Assembly: GCA_963676345.2 (NCBI GenBank)
Contig: CAXXTS010000005.1
Location: 682,001-746,000 of the forward strand
Direction: 5' to 3'
DNA: 64,000 nucleotides
Source: G963665925 sp963676345
GTDB lineage: Bacteria; Bacillota; Clostridia; Peptostreptococcales; Acidaminobacteraceae
A program made the translations under genes and the position numbers. Below, one piece after another: positions 24,622 to 33,903 of this stretch; the stretch's first letter is position 1, and each line of letters starts with the position of its first letter. The notes beneath the pieces are model-generated. The model searched no databases and was not told where the DNA came from. It was given only the letters and a program-made list of their open reading frames with translations.

Positions 24622-26586
24622 ATGGGGTGTGGCACAATGACTAAACTGCTAAAAAAAGGATGTCTAATTATCATACTGCTTCTATTAGTCGGGCTCATGC
24701 CTGTTTATGGGTCAGAAGCAGAATATAGTGCTGCACAGAAAAAAACGCTGGAAATTCTGCTTATAAATTCATATCACGATGGATATATATGGAGCAGAGA
24801 TTTGATAAAGGGTGTTCAAGAAACACTTGAAGAAAATTTTGAGGGCTTCAACTTGCGCATTGAACATATGGATACAAAAAACATCAGTAGTCCTGCCTAT
24901 TTTGAGGAACTACGACACTTGTACAGTGTGAAGTATGAAAAAAATCAGTTTGATGTCATTTTGAGCGCAGATGATAATGCCTTGCGCTTTTTAATGCAAT
25001 ATAGAGATGATTTATTTGGTCAAACGCCTGTATTTTTCTGTGGGGTAAACACACTTTCCGTATATCCAAGTTTAGAAGAAACAGAGCTTGTTTATGGCGT
25101 TTCAGAAAAAAATTCTATGGCAGATACAGTCGCAGTAGCTATTCGACAAAACCCAGAAATTAAAGATGTATATTTGGTTGTAGAAGATACGATAACTGGA
25201 AAGTCTACCAAAACAGATGTAAAGAATGTAATGCGTAATGAGTTCCCGAACATGAATTTACACATTTTTGAGGAGATGACAATTTTCCAAATCCGAGATA
25301 AGGTGAAAACGCTTGATCCGGCACACGCCATTGTTGTTTACGCATTTTATGCGGTGGATATTGATGGCACAGTGCATGCACTGGACTACCCAGTCATTCT
25401 TCTTACAGAGGCTTCAAGTGTACCAGTATATAGCTTGTTTACATTTGGATTCGCAACGGGATCAGTAGGCGGAAAACTCATTGAAGGGTACACCCAAGGC
25501 GCGCGAATGGTCGAACTGATGGCAGACTATTTGCAAAAGGGATATTTAGAAGAGCGGTTTATAGAAGACAACACTTTTAACCGGTATAAGTTTGATTACA
25601 ATGCTTTAACACGGTATGGACTCTCAGTGGATTTATTGCCTAAAGAAAGTGTGATCATCAATCAACCGAAAAATTTTTATCAAGACCATAAACTGGAAAT
25701 TAACATCAGCTTCTTTATGCTCTTTATGCTTATTGCTTACTTGGCAGCACTTCGGTATCAAATATCCTTTCAGACTTTTAAAATCGAAACTGCCCAGAGG
25801 GAGCTGCTTGAAGCAGAAAAACTGGCATCGCTTGGAAGACTTGTGGCAGGTGTGGCACATGAAGTCAATACACCTATTGGGATAGGGGTTACACTGGCAT
25901 CGCATATTAAAACGATTTCAAATAAAATGGGGAAGGCAGTTGAAGATGGGAGTATAGGAAAGCACGCATTTATGAGCGGTGTAGCTGATCTGCAGACAAG
26001 CTCAGATCAGCTTCTTGAAACGATGGAGAAAGCATCTGAACTTATTAAAAGTTTTAAGCGTGTTGCCATCGATCAAGTTTCTGAAGCCTATCGCGATGTA
26101 AATATAGGACAGTATTTAAGCGAAATCGTGAGCAGTTTGAGCCAAGAGCTGAAGAAGAAAAATGTAGAAATACGTATTATCTGTGAAGAGGAAATCTCAT
26201 TATGGGTTCATGCGGGTGCAATTTATCAGCTGACCCTTAACTTGATTATGAATTCTCTACTCCACGGGTTTGAGGGGCGTGACAGTGGCATGATTGATAT
26301 TACAGCCTCAAAAATTTCTAAGAATGAACAGGCCTGGATTCGAATCCGGTACAGAGATTATGGCGTTGGCATGACCACTGATGTCCTAGAGCATATTTAT
26401 GATCCGTTTTTCACAACCAAACGCGATGCAGGCGGAAACGGACTGGGCATGAGTATTGTATATGATCTGGTAACACAAACACTGGCAGGCACTATTGAAT
26501 GCTCAAGTGCTGAACAGGCAGGTACGGAATTTATCATTGAGTTTCCAGTTGCAGAAGGCAGACAAGTCACACAAGAGATACAGTAA
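24622..26586 (+). CDS. sensor histidine kinase with periplasmic-binding-protein-like input domain
   Basis: Membrane kinase of 654 residues. A signal/TM segment (about residues 10-28) is followed by an extracytoplasmic domain of about 300 residues resembling ABC_sub_bind-type binding proteins (LEILLINSYHDGYIWS, DVILSADDNALRFL). A second TM segment follows (about residues 353-371), a short coiled coil, the H-box GVAHEVNTPIG (about residue 411), N-box NLIMNSLLHG, G1 DYGVGM and G2 GGNGLGMSIVYDLV. No response regulator is adjacent. ATG 24622 or 24637 could be the start; the latter has GGGGTG upstream and gives a cleaner signal segment. Confidence 0.87.
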   Translation: MGCGTMTKLLKKGCLIIILLLLVGLMPVYGSEAEYSAAQKKTLEILLINSYHDGYIWSRDLIKGVQETLEENFEGFNLRIEHMDTKNISSPAYFEELRHLYSVKYEKNQFDVILSADDNALRFLMQYRDDLFGQTPVFFCGVNTLSVYPSLEETELVYGVSEKNSMADTVAVAIRQNPEIKDVYLVVEDTITGKSTKTDVKNVMRNEFPNMNLHIFEEMTIFQIRDKVKTLDPAHAIVVYAFYAVDIDGTVHALDYPVILLTEASSVPVYSLFTFGFATGSVGGKLIEGYTQGARMVELMADYLQKGYLEERFIEDNTFNRYKFDYNALTRYGLSVDLLPKESVIINQPKNFYQDHKLEINISFFMLFMLIAYLAALRYQISFQTFKIETAQRELLEAEKLASLGRLVAGVAHEVNTPIGIGVTLASHIKTISNKMGKAVEDGSIGKHAFMSGVADLQTSSDQLLETMEKASELIKSFKRVAIDQVSEAYRDVNIGQYLSEIVSSLSQELKKKNVEIRIICEEEISLWVHAGAIYQLTLNLIMNSLLHGFEGRDSGMIDITASKISKNEQAWIRIRYRDYGVGMTTDVLEHIYDPFFTTKRDAGGNGLGMSIVYDLVTQTLAGTIECSSAEQAGTEFIIEFPVAEGRQVTQEIQ

Positions 26587-26770
26587 AAGGGCCAGAAGGC
26601 CATTTGAGATGCCAGTCACCAAAGGTAAAAACAATTGAATGCTTTCCTAAAAGACGCTCTCGTAGGAAGCATCAAACGGTTTACTGCTAGGGTGCATCAA
26701 CGAATGGTGGATCTGGTCTCTTTCTGTCTGAAAAAGGCCAGCAAATAAAATAAATATCCAAAATACAGAA

Positions 26771-26807
26771 TGTAATAGTTTACACCGCGTTTTATATTAC
26801 ATATAAT
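26771..26807 (+). promoter_or_regulatory. promoter embedded in a TGTAATA/TATTACA palindrome
   Basis: TTTACA at 26779-26784, a 17-nt spacer and TATAAT at 26802-26807 form a good SigA promoter. TGTAATA (26771-26777) and TATTACA (26795-26801) are exact inverted repeats flanking the -35 and touching the -10. This fits a repressor operator, perhaps for autoregulation of the unit that follows. Confidence 0.7.
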
Positions 26808-26838
26808 TCGATTAGAGAAAAGTCGAAGGAGTAAACAT

Positions 26839-27840
26839 ATGCGAATAGATGAAATATACCAAGCGCATCCTCAAGCCGAGGAAAAAATGTCGCACAGAAG
26901 ACTTGGACTGAGCGGTCGCTATGCAACTGAGTGGATTCGGTTTGAGTCATATGAAATAGAAAACAATGCACAGGGACATGCCTATCTTGTCCCAAGAGAA
27001 GGTTCATCATTTGAACTTTACAATCCCTTTGAGGTTGCAGAAGCACTGCTGATAGATACCTTAAAATTGGGAGACGCATACACACGTTACCTAGAAGAAA
27101 TGAAAGAAGTGCATTTAAATGCCTATAGAAAGCGTAAGACCGAAAAAATATGGCAAGGTATATTAGAAGGCTTAAAACAGTATGCTGCAAAATATGGTTT
27201 ACTGGGCTTTATGAATTCAAGTACTTATAACCACAGTATTGTGGGTGACGGCACTATTTTGATTTCGCAGGGCAATGTGCTGGGCATAAATGAGGTGAAA
27301 ATGGATGAAAAGGCCTATCTCAGCTTGTTTACACCATTTGTAAAGCCGGGTTCCTATGAAGTACAAATGTACAAACACCGCGCCTACGTTGCGAAATATG
27401 AGGATACACCTAAGTTTTATGGTAAAAGACCAATCGTATTGGATTTGATATTTTCAAGCTTTTATGCTGAAAATATACAGTGGATCTTGTCATTTTCAAA
27501 AATGATTAGTGCACATTACAATCAGCTTCAGATCTATAAAAAATCTGCACATGCATTAACAGAGCCTGTAACCATAATGGCAGATGCATTTCAGGCTAGA
27601 AAGATTGGCTTTACGATCATTCAAGGAGACAAGACGCAAATTGCGTGGGAGTTTGATTCCCTCCAAACAGCCATTCAAACCATATACGGCTTTGCTCTGA
27701 CTGAGGGAGAAGTTATTTTAAAACGCTGTGCACATTGTGATGGCTTTTACTTTGCCAGTACGCGAAGGGAAAAATACTGCAGTGAAGCCTGTAGAAACAG
27801 ACACAATGTTAAACGGACTAGAGAAAGGAATAATAAATGA
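26839..27840 (+). CDS. protein with C-terminal CGNR-like zinc finger, unknown function
   Basis: Protein of 333 residues with no signal peptide. The first ~285 residues are of unknown fold. The C-terminus carries CAHCDGFYFASTRREKYC plus SEACRNRHNVKRTRER, a C-x2-C...C-x3-C zinc finger resembling CGNR/DUF6076-type fingers, followed by a basic tail that suggests nucleic-acid binding. CGNR proteins are often transcription regulators. The stop overlaps the next gene by 4 nt (ATGA), forming an operon with two flavodoxin-like genes. The ribosome binding site is GAAGGAG. Confidence 0.7.
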   Translation: MRIDEIYQAHPQAEEKMSHRRLGLSGRYATEWIRFESYEIENNAQGHAYLVPREGSSFELYNPFEVAEALLIDTLKLGDAYTRYLEEMKEVHLNAYRKRKTEKIWQGILEGLKQYAAKYGLLGFMNSSTYNHSIVGDGTILISQGNVLGINEVKMDEKAYLSLFTPFVKPGSYEVQMYKHRAYVAKYEDTPKFYGKRPIVLDLIFSSFYAENIQWILSFSKMISAHYNQLQIYKKSAHALTEPVTIMADAFQARKIGFTIIQGDKTQIAWEFDSLQTAIQTIYGFALTEGEVILKRCAHCDGFYFASTRREKYCSEACRNRHNVKRTRERNNK

Positions 27841-28361
27841 AAATAAGTATATTGTGTGGTACGCCAGATAATAGCCACATAGCATTTGATGAAGAGATTA
27901 ACAGGCTTGCGGCGGCACTTAACACAGATGACCACGAAGTGACACAAATACAGTTAAGAACCCTGAACATAAAGGACTGTATAGGTTGTTATGACTGCTG
28001 GCTGAAGACACCAGGGAAATGTGTGATAAGAGATGACATGGAAACGATTTTGCGGGCATATGTACAGTCTGACAAAGTGGTTTTGGCAACACCGGTTCTG
28101 ATTGGATTTGTATCCCCATTGGTGAAGCGTGTAAGTGACAGGTCATTGCCGCTCATTCATCCTTATCTAAAACTGGAGGGCGATCGAATGAAACATGTTA
28201 GCCGATATGAGAAGCTGGCAGAGCAAATTATTATCGTAGATACGCTTGAAGACATAGAGGCAATCGAAGCAGTTTACCGGACTCAGGCAGGTGGCGGTAC
28301 GAGGCTGGTTTCTGCTCAGAAGGGCGTGGAGGTACTAAAAAATGAAATTATTAATAATTAA
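27837..28361 (+). CDS. flavodoxin-like NAD(P)H-dependent FMN reductase family protein
   Basis: Protein of 174 residues with the flavodoxin-fold N-terminus (MKISILCGTPDNSH) and a Cys-bearing loop CIGCYDCWLKTPGKC (about residues 48-62), as in iron-sulfur flavoprotein-like NADPH-dependent FMN reductases. Those loops can bind an Fe-S cluster in some relatives and are redox-active in others. LATPVLIGFVSPLVK is the second flavin-binding segment. It overlaps the upstream gene by 4 nt and the downstream gene by 20 nt. The substrate is unknown. Confidence 0.8.
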   Translation: MKISILCGTPDNSHIAFDEEINRLAAALNTDDHEVTQIQLRTLNIKDCIGCYDCWLKTPGKCVIRDDMETILRAYVQSDKVVLATPVLIGFVSPLVKRVSDRSLPLIHPYLKLEGDRMKHVSRYEKLAEQIIIVDTLEDIEAIEAVYRTQAGGGTRLVSAQKGVEVLKNEIINN

Positions 28362-29004
28362 CGGTTCGCCAAAGCGGGCCAAAAGCAATACAGATATGAT
28401 GTGCAAATGGTTTATAGAAGGTGTGGAAAATCGTAATGAAAAGTACTTTCGTATAAGCTATGTTCAAATGTCAAAAATGAGTATGACTGAATTACTTGAA
28501 CAAATGAAAGGACATGATCACATTATTTTGGCTTTTCCGCTCTACGGATATGCCATGCCAGCAATGTGTCATGAACTGTTGCTTAAGGCTATGGAAATAG
28601 ACCTTGCAAAAAAACACTTTGGCACTATGATTCAATATGGATTTCCAGAGGCAGTACACGGAAGACCTATTGAAAGGTATTTGGAGAAGTATGCCCAGCG
28701 TCGTGGGTGGACCTATACAGGCGCCATTGTAAAGGGTGGATGTGACAACTTGTTCCATCAGGAAGATACTAAACATGGGTTGCAAATTCTTGAACAGGTG
28801 CGCGGTATTGGAGCTGAATACGGTAGGGCAGGAAAATTTGATCAGACACGTACCAAAAGCCTATCTATGCCGGAAACGCAAAAGAAAAAATCCAAATGGA
28901 TTATGCGTATTTTTGCATGGGCAGCCAATCGATTTTACTGGAAGAAGAAGTATACAGCAAATGGTGTAAGTGAAAAAGACAGTTTTGCAAGACCATATGC
29001 CTAG
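28342..29004 (+). CDS. flavodoxin-like protein with amphipathic C-terminus
   Basis: Protein of 220 residues with the flavodoxin-fold start LLIINGSPKRAKSNT (phosphate loop) and HDHIILAFPLYGYAMPA (flavin-stacking loop), as in multimeric NADPH-dependent flavoproteins. The C-terminal part (SKWIMRIFAWAANRFYWKKKY) is a basic, aromatic helix that could associate with membrane. The start lies inside the preceding gene (20-nt overlap), implying coupled translation and perhaps a heteromeric partner. Confidence 0.8.
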   Translation: MKLLIINGSPKRAKSNTDMMCKWFIEGVENRNEKYFRISYVQMSKMSMTELLEQMKGHDHIILAFPLYGYAMPAMCHELLLKAMEIDLAKKHFGTMIQYGFPEAVHGRPIERYLEKYAQRRGWTYTGAIVKGGCDNLFHQEDTKHGLQILEQVRGIGAEYGRAGKFDQTRTKSLSMPETQKKKSKWIMRIFAWAANRFYWKKKYTANGVSEKDSFARPYA

Positions 29005-29011
29005 AAATAAG

Positions 29012-29051
29012 AGACTGAATCTCGGAAATATTGCCGATGTTCAGTCTTTTT
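29012..29051 (+). terminator. terminator of the zinc-finger/flavodoxin operon
   Basis: AGACTGAA at 29012-29019 pairs with TTCAGTCT at 29040-29047 and continues with an inner TCGG/CCGA stem; five T follow. Confidence 0.85.
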
Positions 29052-29102
29052 AACGTATTAATAGGAAATATATATTATAATATATAGAGTGGTAAGCTTC
29101 GT

Positions 29103-29306
29103 TTACTTAGTAAATATGACCTGTGCTAAAAATAGTAGGATTAAACCCGGTAGCATGATTCGAAGGCCAAAATCTGGTCTTTTAAATACATCTTCAGGTT
29201 TAACGATGAATTTTAGCGGGGATAGGTCGTAATTTATAAAGAGCATACCTAGGGCTAGGAAAAACAAACCAAAAAAGAGTACGATTGTGCCGATCAGAAT
29301 AGTCAC
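29103..29306 (-). CDS. small membrane protein of unknown function
   Basis: Peptide of 67 residues with two hydrophobic segments (about residues 2-24 and 48-65) separated by a charged loop (KFIVKPEDVFKRPDFG). A GTG start at 29306 is preceded by GAGGTG at 8 nt on the minus strand, which supports translation. No family recognised. It is a single gene between convergent and divergent neighbours. Confidence 0.6.
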   Translation of the reverse strand: MTILIGTIVLFFGLFFLALGMLFINYDLSPLKFIVKPEDVFKRPDFGLRIMLPGLILLFLAQVIFTK

Positions 29307-29429
29307 TATTTTTTCACCTCACTTATAATAATATAGACTAAAAGTGCACAATTTACAAGGCGTACGACATGCATCAAGCACTCTCATATGCAAGAAAGCC
29401 AGAACTGTAAAGTTTAGTCTGTTAATGGA

Positions 29430-29457
29430 TTGACAACACTTGGTCAAATCGTATAAT
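29430..29457 (+). promoter_or_regulatory. SigA-type promoter of the IscU-like gene
   Basis: TTGACA at 29430-29435, a 16-nt spacer and TATAAT at 29452-29457. Transcription would start near 29464, which rules out the ATG at 29464 as the translational start. TTGAC/GTCAA form a short dyad across the -35 (29430-29447). Confidence 0.8.
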
Positions 29458-29502
29458 AGATAAATGGCATATGCTGAATATAATGGAAAGAGTGTGATTT
29501 AT

Positions 29503-29895
29503 ATGTACAATAAAAAAGTGCTTGATTTGATTGTATATCCAGAAAATGTTGGTAAAATTGAGAATGCTGATGGAAGAGGGTTAGCTGGTGATCCAGGGTG
29601 TGGAGATCATCTTGAAATAACCCTGCGCGTAGAAAACCAAATTATTCAGGATGTTAGATTTAGGGTTCAAGGGTGTGGTGGCGCTATTGCAAGCAGTAGC
29701 ATGACTACAATACTTGCAAAAGGTAAACCTGTTATGGAAGCCTATCTTATTACCAAAGAAGATATTGTAAATGCTTTAGGTGGACTGCCTTCAGAAAAGA
29801 TACACTGTTCTGTACTCGGTGAGCAGGCGCTGAAAAAAGCCATTCTGGACTATGCAAAAAAATATAACACAAAGAGCAGTTTGAAAAAAGACTAG
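29503..29895 (+). CDS. IscU/NifU N-terminal-like Fe-S scaffold protein
   Basis: Protein of 130 residues with the three conserved scaffold Cys: GDPGCGDHLEI (about residue 33), QGCGGAIASSS (about residue 59) and KIHCSVLGEQAL (about residue 104). This is the NifU-like arrangement in which a cluster is assembled and transferred. No cysteine desulfurase is adjacent. ATG 29503 is selected over ATG 29464: a GGAAAGAG site lies upstream, and the earlier ATG coincides with the expected transcription start. It is followed after 9 nt by the UPF0173 gene. Confidence 0.83.
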   Translation: MYNKKVLDLIVYPENVGKIENADGRGLAGDPGCGDHLEITLRVENQIIQDVRFRVQGCGGAIASSSMTTILAKGKPVMEAYLITKEDIVNALGGLPSEKIHCSVLGEQALKKAILDYAKKYNTKSSLKKD

Positions 29896-29904
29896 GAGGC
29901 AATT

Positions 29905-30585
29905 ATGAAAATTGAATTTTTAGGACATGCATCATTCTATATTGAATCAGATAAAGCAAAATGCCTAATTGATCCATTTTTATTATCAAATCCTCAATAC
30001 GCAGGGGATTTAGATCGGTTTAAAGATATAGACTATATATTTATAACACATGGACATGGCGACCATATTGGTGATGCAGTTGAAATTGCAAAGCAGTCCG
30101 GTGCAACGGTCATTTCAAATTTTGAAATTGTCAACTATTTGAGCCAGTTTGATGTGAAATGTCACGCCATGCATATTGGTGGTAGATTTACTTTCCCGTT
30201 TGGAAGTGTTAAAATGACACCGGCCCTTCATGGCTCTGGTATACCAACGGAGTCTGGCCTTATATATGGTGGCAATCCGAGTGGTTTTGTGATCGAACTT
30301 GAAGGTAAGAAAATATATCATGCAGGCGATACAGGACTAACCATGGATATGAAGCTGCTTGAAATCGAAGAGATTGATGTAGCTATGTTTCCAATCGGCG
30401 GCAATTTTACAATGGACATAACAGATGCACTACGCGCTGTTGAGTTTGTTAAGCCAAAGAAAGTCATTCCCATGCATTTTGATACATTTGATGTAATTAA
30501 GGCAGATCCAGCTCAGTTTGTTAATGGACTTGGATCATCGGTGGAAGGTGTTGTACTTACGCCACTTCAATCTATCCAGTGTTAA
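29905..30585 (+). CDS. UPF0173-type metal-dependent hydrolase (metallo-beta-lactamase fold)
   Basis: Protein of 226 residues with the metal site THGHGDHIGD (about residues 48-57), further His in ALHGSG and the Asp in YHAGDTGLTMD, ending MHFDTFD. This matches the UPF0173/YtkL-like subgroup, whose substrate is undetermined. Cytoplasmic. The AGGAGG ribosome binding site is 6-7 nt from the ATG, and the gene forms an operon with the IscU-like gene. Confidence 0.9.
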   Translation: MKIEFLGHASFYIESDKAKCLIDPFLLSNPQYAGDLDRFKDIDYIFITHGHGDHIGDAVEIAKQSGATVISNFEIVNYLSQFDVKCHAMHIGGRFTFPFGSVKMTPALHGSGIPTESGLIYGGNPSGFVIELEGKKIYHAGDTGLTMDMKLLEIEEIDVAMFPIGGNFTMDITDALRAVEFVKPKKVIPMHFDTFDVIKADPAQFVNGLGSSVEGVVLTPLQSIQC

Positions 30586-30678
30586 GGCGTATTAAGAGGC
30601 CTAGTGAAACATCTGACTGAGGGCCAACTAGGCTATTTGCGGGGCAGAAAGTATTAAATGGGTTGAGGGGTGGACGAG

Positions 30679-33138
30679 TTGAAGCTTTATTTTAGGAGAA
30701 TCTATGCCATTGTATTTATTTTGGCACTTGTCGTAGGCGGGTGCTTGTATGGTCAAAATCAGTACTATCTCCATACTGTCCAGAAAGAAGTAGAGAGTAA
30801 AATAAGTATTAAACTGGATTATATGACCTCTAAAATAGACCAGTATTTTACTCGAGGTGTCTGTGCCATTGACACACTTGAGGATATAGTGCTGGCGACA
30901 GAGGATGACCCGTTGCGCCTCAGTTTATTTGAGTCTATGTTGGATCAGACACCGTCATATAATTCACTCTATTTTGGTACGCCAGATAACCAGATGATTA
31001 ACGGAAGCGGGTGGGTCCCGCCAAATGACTTTGACCTGAGAGAACGACCTTGGTATAAAGAGGCCGTGTCAAAGGGTGAGTTTATCTCAACCACCCCTTA
31101 TTTAAATGCGTCTGAGGACTACTGGATTGTGACCTTTGCAAAGCCAGTTTATGATCAGGCAGAAAACCTGCTTGGTGTAATCGGTGGAGACAGTTCGCTG
31201 GATGAGATCATACGAATGCTCAGAAAACAGAAAATATCTGAACATAGTTTTGTTTTTTTTCTAAACAGCAATAAAGAACTGATTATGCACACCAACGTTG
31301 AAGGTCTCTCTATAGACCAGGAAGTACGTGACCAGTTTAATCAGAAGTATAAAGATTTCTTTGCAAACACCAAAGAAGGCCTTCATGTCGTTGGTGAAGA
31401 TGAGAACAAGGGCTTTCTCGCTTGGAATGAGATCGGTGAGACAGGCTGGGTCGTTGGTAATTATGCACCTTTTAGAGATTTTTATAACGCAAAACAGCAG
31501 ATGCAGATTATTGCAGGCCTGACAATTGGCTTTGGATTGTTAATTGTTGGCCTGATGATGTTGGTGCAAAGGCGTTACATTATCAAACCCTTGATTAAAC
31601 TGAGTCGGGATATGGAGAAAATTTCTGTTCCTGATGATATTGGTTATAGACTTGCAGCGTCGAAAGATGATCCCTTCTTAGAGATTCGGTCGATTACAAA
31701 TGAAATTCTAAATAAAATGCAAGATTATTTTGTGCGTATGAAGAAAAGCAATGAAGCACTCGAAGTCAGTGAGCAAAAAATACGCGCCGTACTGGATGTT
31801 ATTCCAGATTTGATTTTTATTTATAATAGCGAAGGTGCATTTGTTGACTGCATGGTGAGTTCTGATGATGTGCTCCTTATACCGAGAGACCAGTTTCTTG
31901 GAAAAACACTGGATGATGTGATGCCACCTGAAATTGCAAAAAAAGCAAACAGGGCAATTCAGTCAACGCTTAAAACAGGCGAAGTTCAAATGTTTGAATA
32001 TAAAATAGATATAATGGATCAGAACCAGTTCTTTGAGACACGGCTGGTAAAAATTACAGAAGAACTTGTGCTTGCTATTGTTCGAGATGTTACACAGAGC
32101 AAAGAGCACCTTGAACGTATTGAGCATTTGAGTTTCCATGATCAGTTGACAGGTTTATACAATAGGCGATTTTATGAAGAGGAATTGATGCGGCTGGATA
32201 CAGAACGCAATTTGCCGATTTCATTAATTATGCTTGATGTCAATGGACTTAAGCTTACCAATGATGCCTTTGGACATATTGCAGGAGACGCTCTTTTAAA
32301 ATCTGTTGCACTTGTACTGGAAGAAGTCTGCCGGGCAGATGACATTATCGCACGAATCGGTGGTGACGAGTTTGTCGTACTGCTTCCAAATACAAGTAAT
32401 GAAGAAACCAAGAACATTGTAGACCGTATCCAGAGTGAATCCAAAAAATATGTGGTTGAAAGTGTGCCGCTTTCCATTTCTATAGGTTGGGAGACGAAGC
32501 TTGTTGCTTCAGAAACCATGACCGATGTATTCATTAAGGCAGAAGACCATATGTACCGCAAAAAGCTGGTCGAGAGCCAAAGTATGCGAAATAAAACCAT
32601 TAAAGTGATTCTTGAAACACTGAATCGAAAAAATGAACGTGAAAAAATTCACTCTGAAAAAGTCAGTGCCATTTGTGAGAAAATTGGTAAACACTTGAAG
32701 ATGACAGAGGTGGAAATCAACGAATTGCGTATTGCGGCACTTATGCACGATATCGGCAAGATCGGTATTAGTGAAGCGGTGCTTAATAAAGACGGCGCGC
32801 TTACTGAGGCTGAATATGTTGAAGTTATGAAGCATCCTGAAATTGGCTATCAGATTCTAAAGTCTGTCGATGCCTATTCAAATCTAGCTGAGTACGCACT
32901 GAGCCACCATGAGCGATGGGATGGTTCAGGATATCCAAAGGGAACGCGTGGAGAAGACATACCACGGATTTCAAGAATTATTTCGGTTGCAGATGCTTTT
33001 GAAGCCATGGTCTCTGATAGACCCTACCGAGGTGCCATAACACGTGAAGAAGCAACTCTAGAACTTGAGACACATGCTGGAACACAGTTTGACCCAGCAG
33101 TAGTCGAGGCATTTCTTAAAATCAGTGACACCATTTAG
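30679..33138 (+). CDS. Cache-HAMP-PAS-GGDEF-HD-GYP c-di-GMP turnover protein
   Basis: Bifunctional signalling protein of 819-822 residues. TM1 (about residues 8-26) and TM2 (about 277-299) bracket a dCache ligand-binding domain; HAMP, PAS (about 365-470), GGDEF and HD-GYP domains follow. The cyclase motif GGDEF is intact, with an I-site RADD five residues before it. The phosphodiesterase motifs HDIGKIGI and HHERWDGSGYPKG are intact. It can in principle make and degrade c-di-GMP in response to an external ligand. TTG 30679 with GAGGGG at about 9 nt is preferred; GTG 30670 sits inside that ribosome binding site. Confidence 0.9.
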   Translation: MKLYFRRIYAIVFILALVVGGCLYGQNQYYLHTVQKEVESKISIKLDYMTSKIDQYFTRGVCAIDTLEDIVLATEDDPLRLSLFESMLDQTPSYNSLYFGTPDNQMINGSGWVPPNDFDLRERPWYKEAVSKGEFISTTPYLNASEDYWIVTFAKPVYDQAENLLGVIGGDSSLDEIIRMLRKQKISEHSFVFFLNSNKELIMHTNVEGLSIDQEVRDQFNQKYKDFFANTKEGLHVVGEDENKGFLAWNEIGETGWVVGNYAPFRDFYNAKQQMQIIAGLTIGFGLLIVGLMMLVQRRYIIKPLIKLSRDMEKISVPDDIGYRLAASKDDPFLEIRSITNEILNKMQDYFVRMKKSNEALEVSEQKIRAVLDVIPDLIFIYNSEGAFVDCMVSSDDVLLIPRDQFLGKTLDDVMPPEIAKKANRAIQSTLKTGEVQMFEYKIDIMDQNQFFETRLVKITEELVLAIVRDVTQSKEHLERIEHLSFHDQLTGLYNRRFYEEELMRLDTERNLPISLIMLDVNGLKLTNDAFGHIAGDALLKSVALVLEEVCRADDIIARIGGDEFVVLLPNTSNEETKNIVDRIQSESKKYVVESVPLSISIGWETKLVASETMTDVFIKAEDHMYRKKLVESQSMRNKTIKVILETLNRKNEREKIHSEKVSAICEKIGKHLKMTEVEINELRIAALMHDIGKIGISEAVLNKDGALTEAEYVEVMKHPEIGYQILKSVDAYSNLAEYALSHHERWDGSGYPKGTRGEDIPRISRIISVADAFEAMVSDRPYRGAITREEATLELETHAGTQFDPAVVEAFLKISDTI

Positions 33139-33194
33139 AACATAAGCAAGAAATGATTTGCTGAGGTGTTATGCAGTTCATTATCTGTTAAGAA

Positions 33195-33240
33195 AAAAGG
33201 CGTATTCCAACGAATCATTTTCGTTGTGGATACGCCTTTT
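33195..33240. terminator. bidirectional terminator
   Basis: AAAAGGCGTAT...CCAACGAA pairs with TTCGTTG...ATACGCCTTTT; A-run before and T-run after let it serve the c-di-GMP gene on plus and the converging minus gene at 33257. Confidence 0.88.
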
Positions 33241-33256
33241 GTGCCTATTCATTGAA

Positions 33257-33796
33257 TCAATAAGACATTCTATTGTCTTCAAAATGAACTTCGTAATTGT
33301 TTTCGGTGTCGCTGTCAAAGTGGATGTTTAAGGTTTCTCCAAAGAGAAATAAATCCTTCCAGTTAATATCTTGACCGGGCTCAGGTACGTGCATAACTTG
33401 CCTGATATCCTCTGAAACAGCTTCCTGGCTACGCTGGTCAAGTGTCATTATAAAAGCTGTAATATATTTGAGAATTTCATCAAAATCAGCGTCAATGTCT
33501 TGCGATTTAAAGAGAAACTGAATATAGCCTTCGTCATATAAAACGGTATAGTTCTTGTTTAAGATAAACTTGCTGTCCCAGTTATCGGCACTGGACACTT
33601 CAACTTCAGCGGGCAGTTCAAGCGTCTTCAGATCGTCTTTGAGCGCACTTATAAATGTATCCTTATTCACATTTCTAAAACTGGGCTCATAGTCTGGGTT
33701 GCCTATAATTTGCCCGGTGGACTGAGATTTAATGAACACACCAATGACGATGACAGCCAGTACAGCTAAAATAGGTAGGATTCTCTTTTTTTTCAT
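33257..33796 (-). CDS. membrane-anchored or secreted protein of unknown function
   Basis: Protein of 179 residues with a basic start and a hydrophobic segment (about residues 6-22, ILPILAVLAVIVIGVFI), no lipobox, then an acidic soluble domain of about 150 residues (Asp/Glu-rich, ending YEVHFEDNRM). No family recognised. It is the last gene on the minus strand of the zinc-ribbon/ankyrin cluster, 107 nt after the ankyrin gene. The ribosome binding site is TAGGAGAAG. Confidence 0.7.
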   Translation of the reverse strand: MKKKRILPILAVLAVIVIGVFIKSQSTGQIIGNPDYEPSFRNVNKDTFISALKDDLKTLELPAEVEVSSADNWDSKFILNKNYTVLYDEGYIQFLFKSQDIDADFDEILKYITAFIMTLDQRSQEAVSEDIRQVMHVPEPGQDINWKDLFLFGETLNIHFDSDTENNYEVHFEDNRMSY

Positions 33797-33903
33797 AGGG
33801 CTTCTCCTAATTTAATCTCTAAGTATATTTTGTATTCATGTTTATGTAGTGGAAGCAGGTGTCTAAAGTCCACTGAGCCCTAAGGCTATATTAAGGGATT
33901 GGG

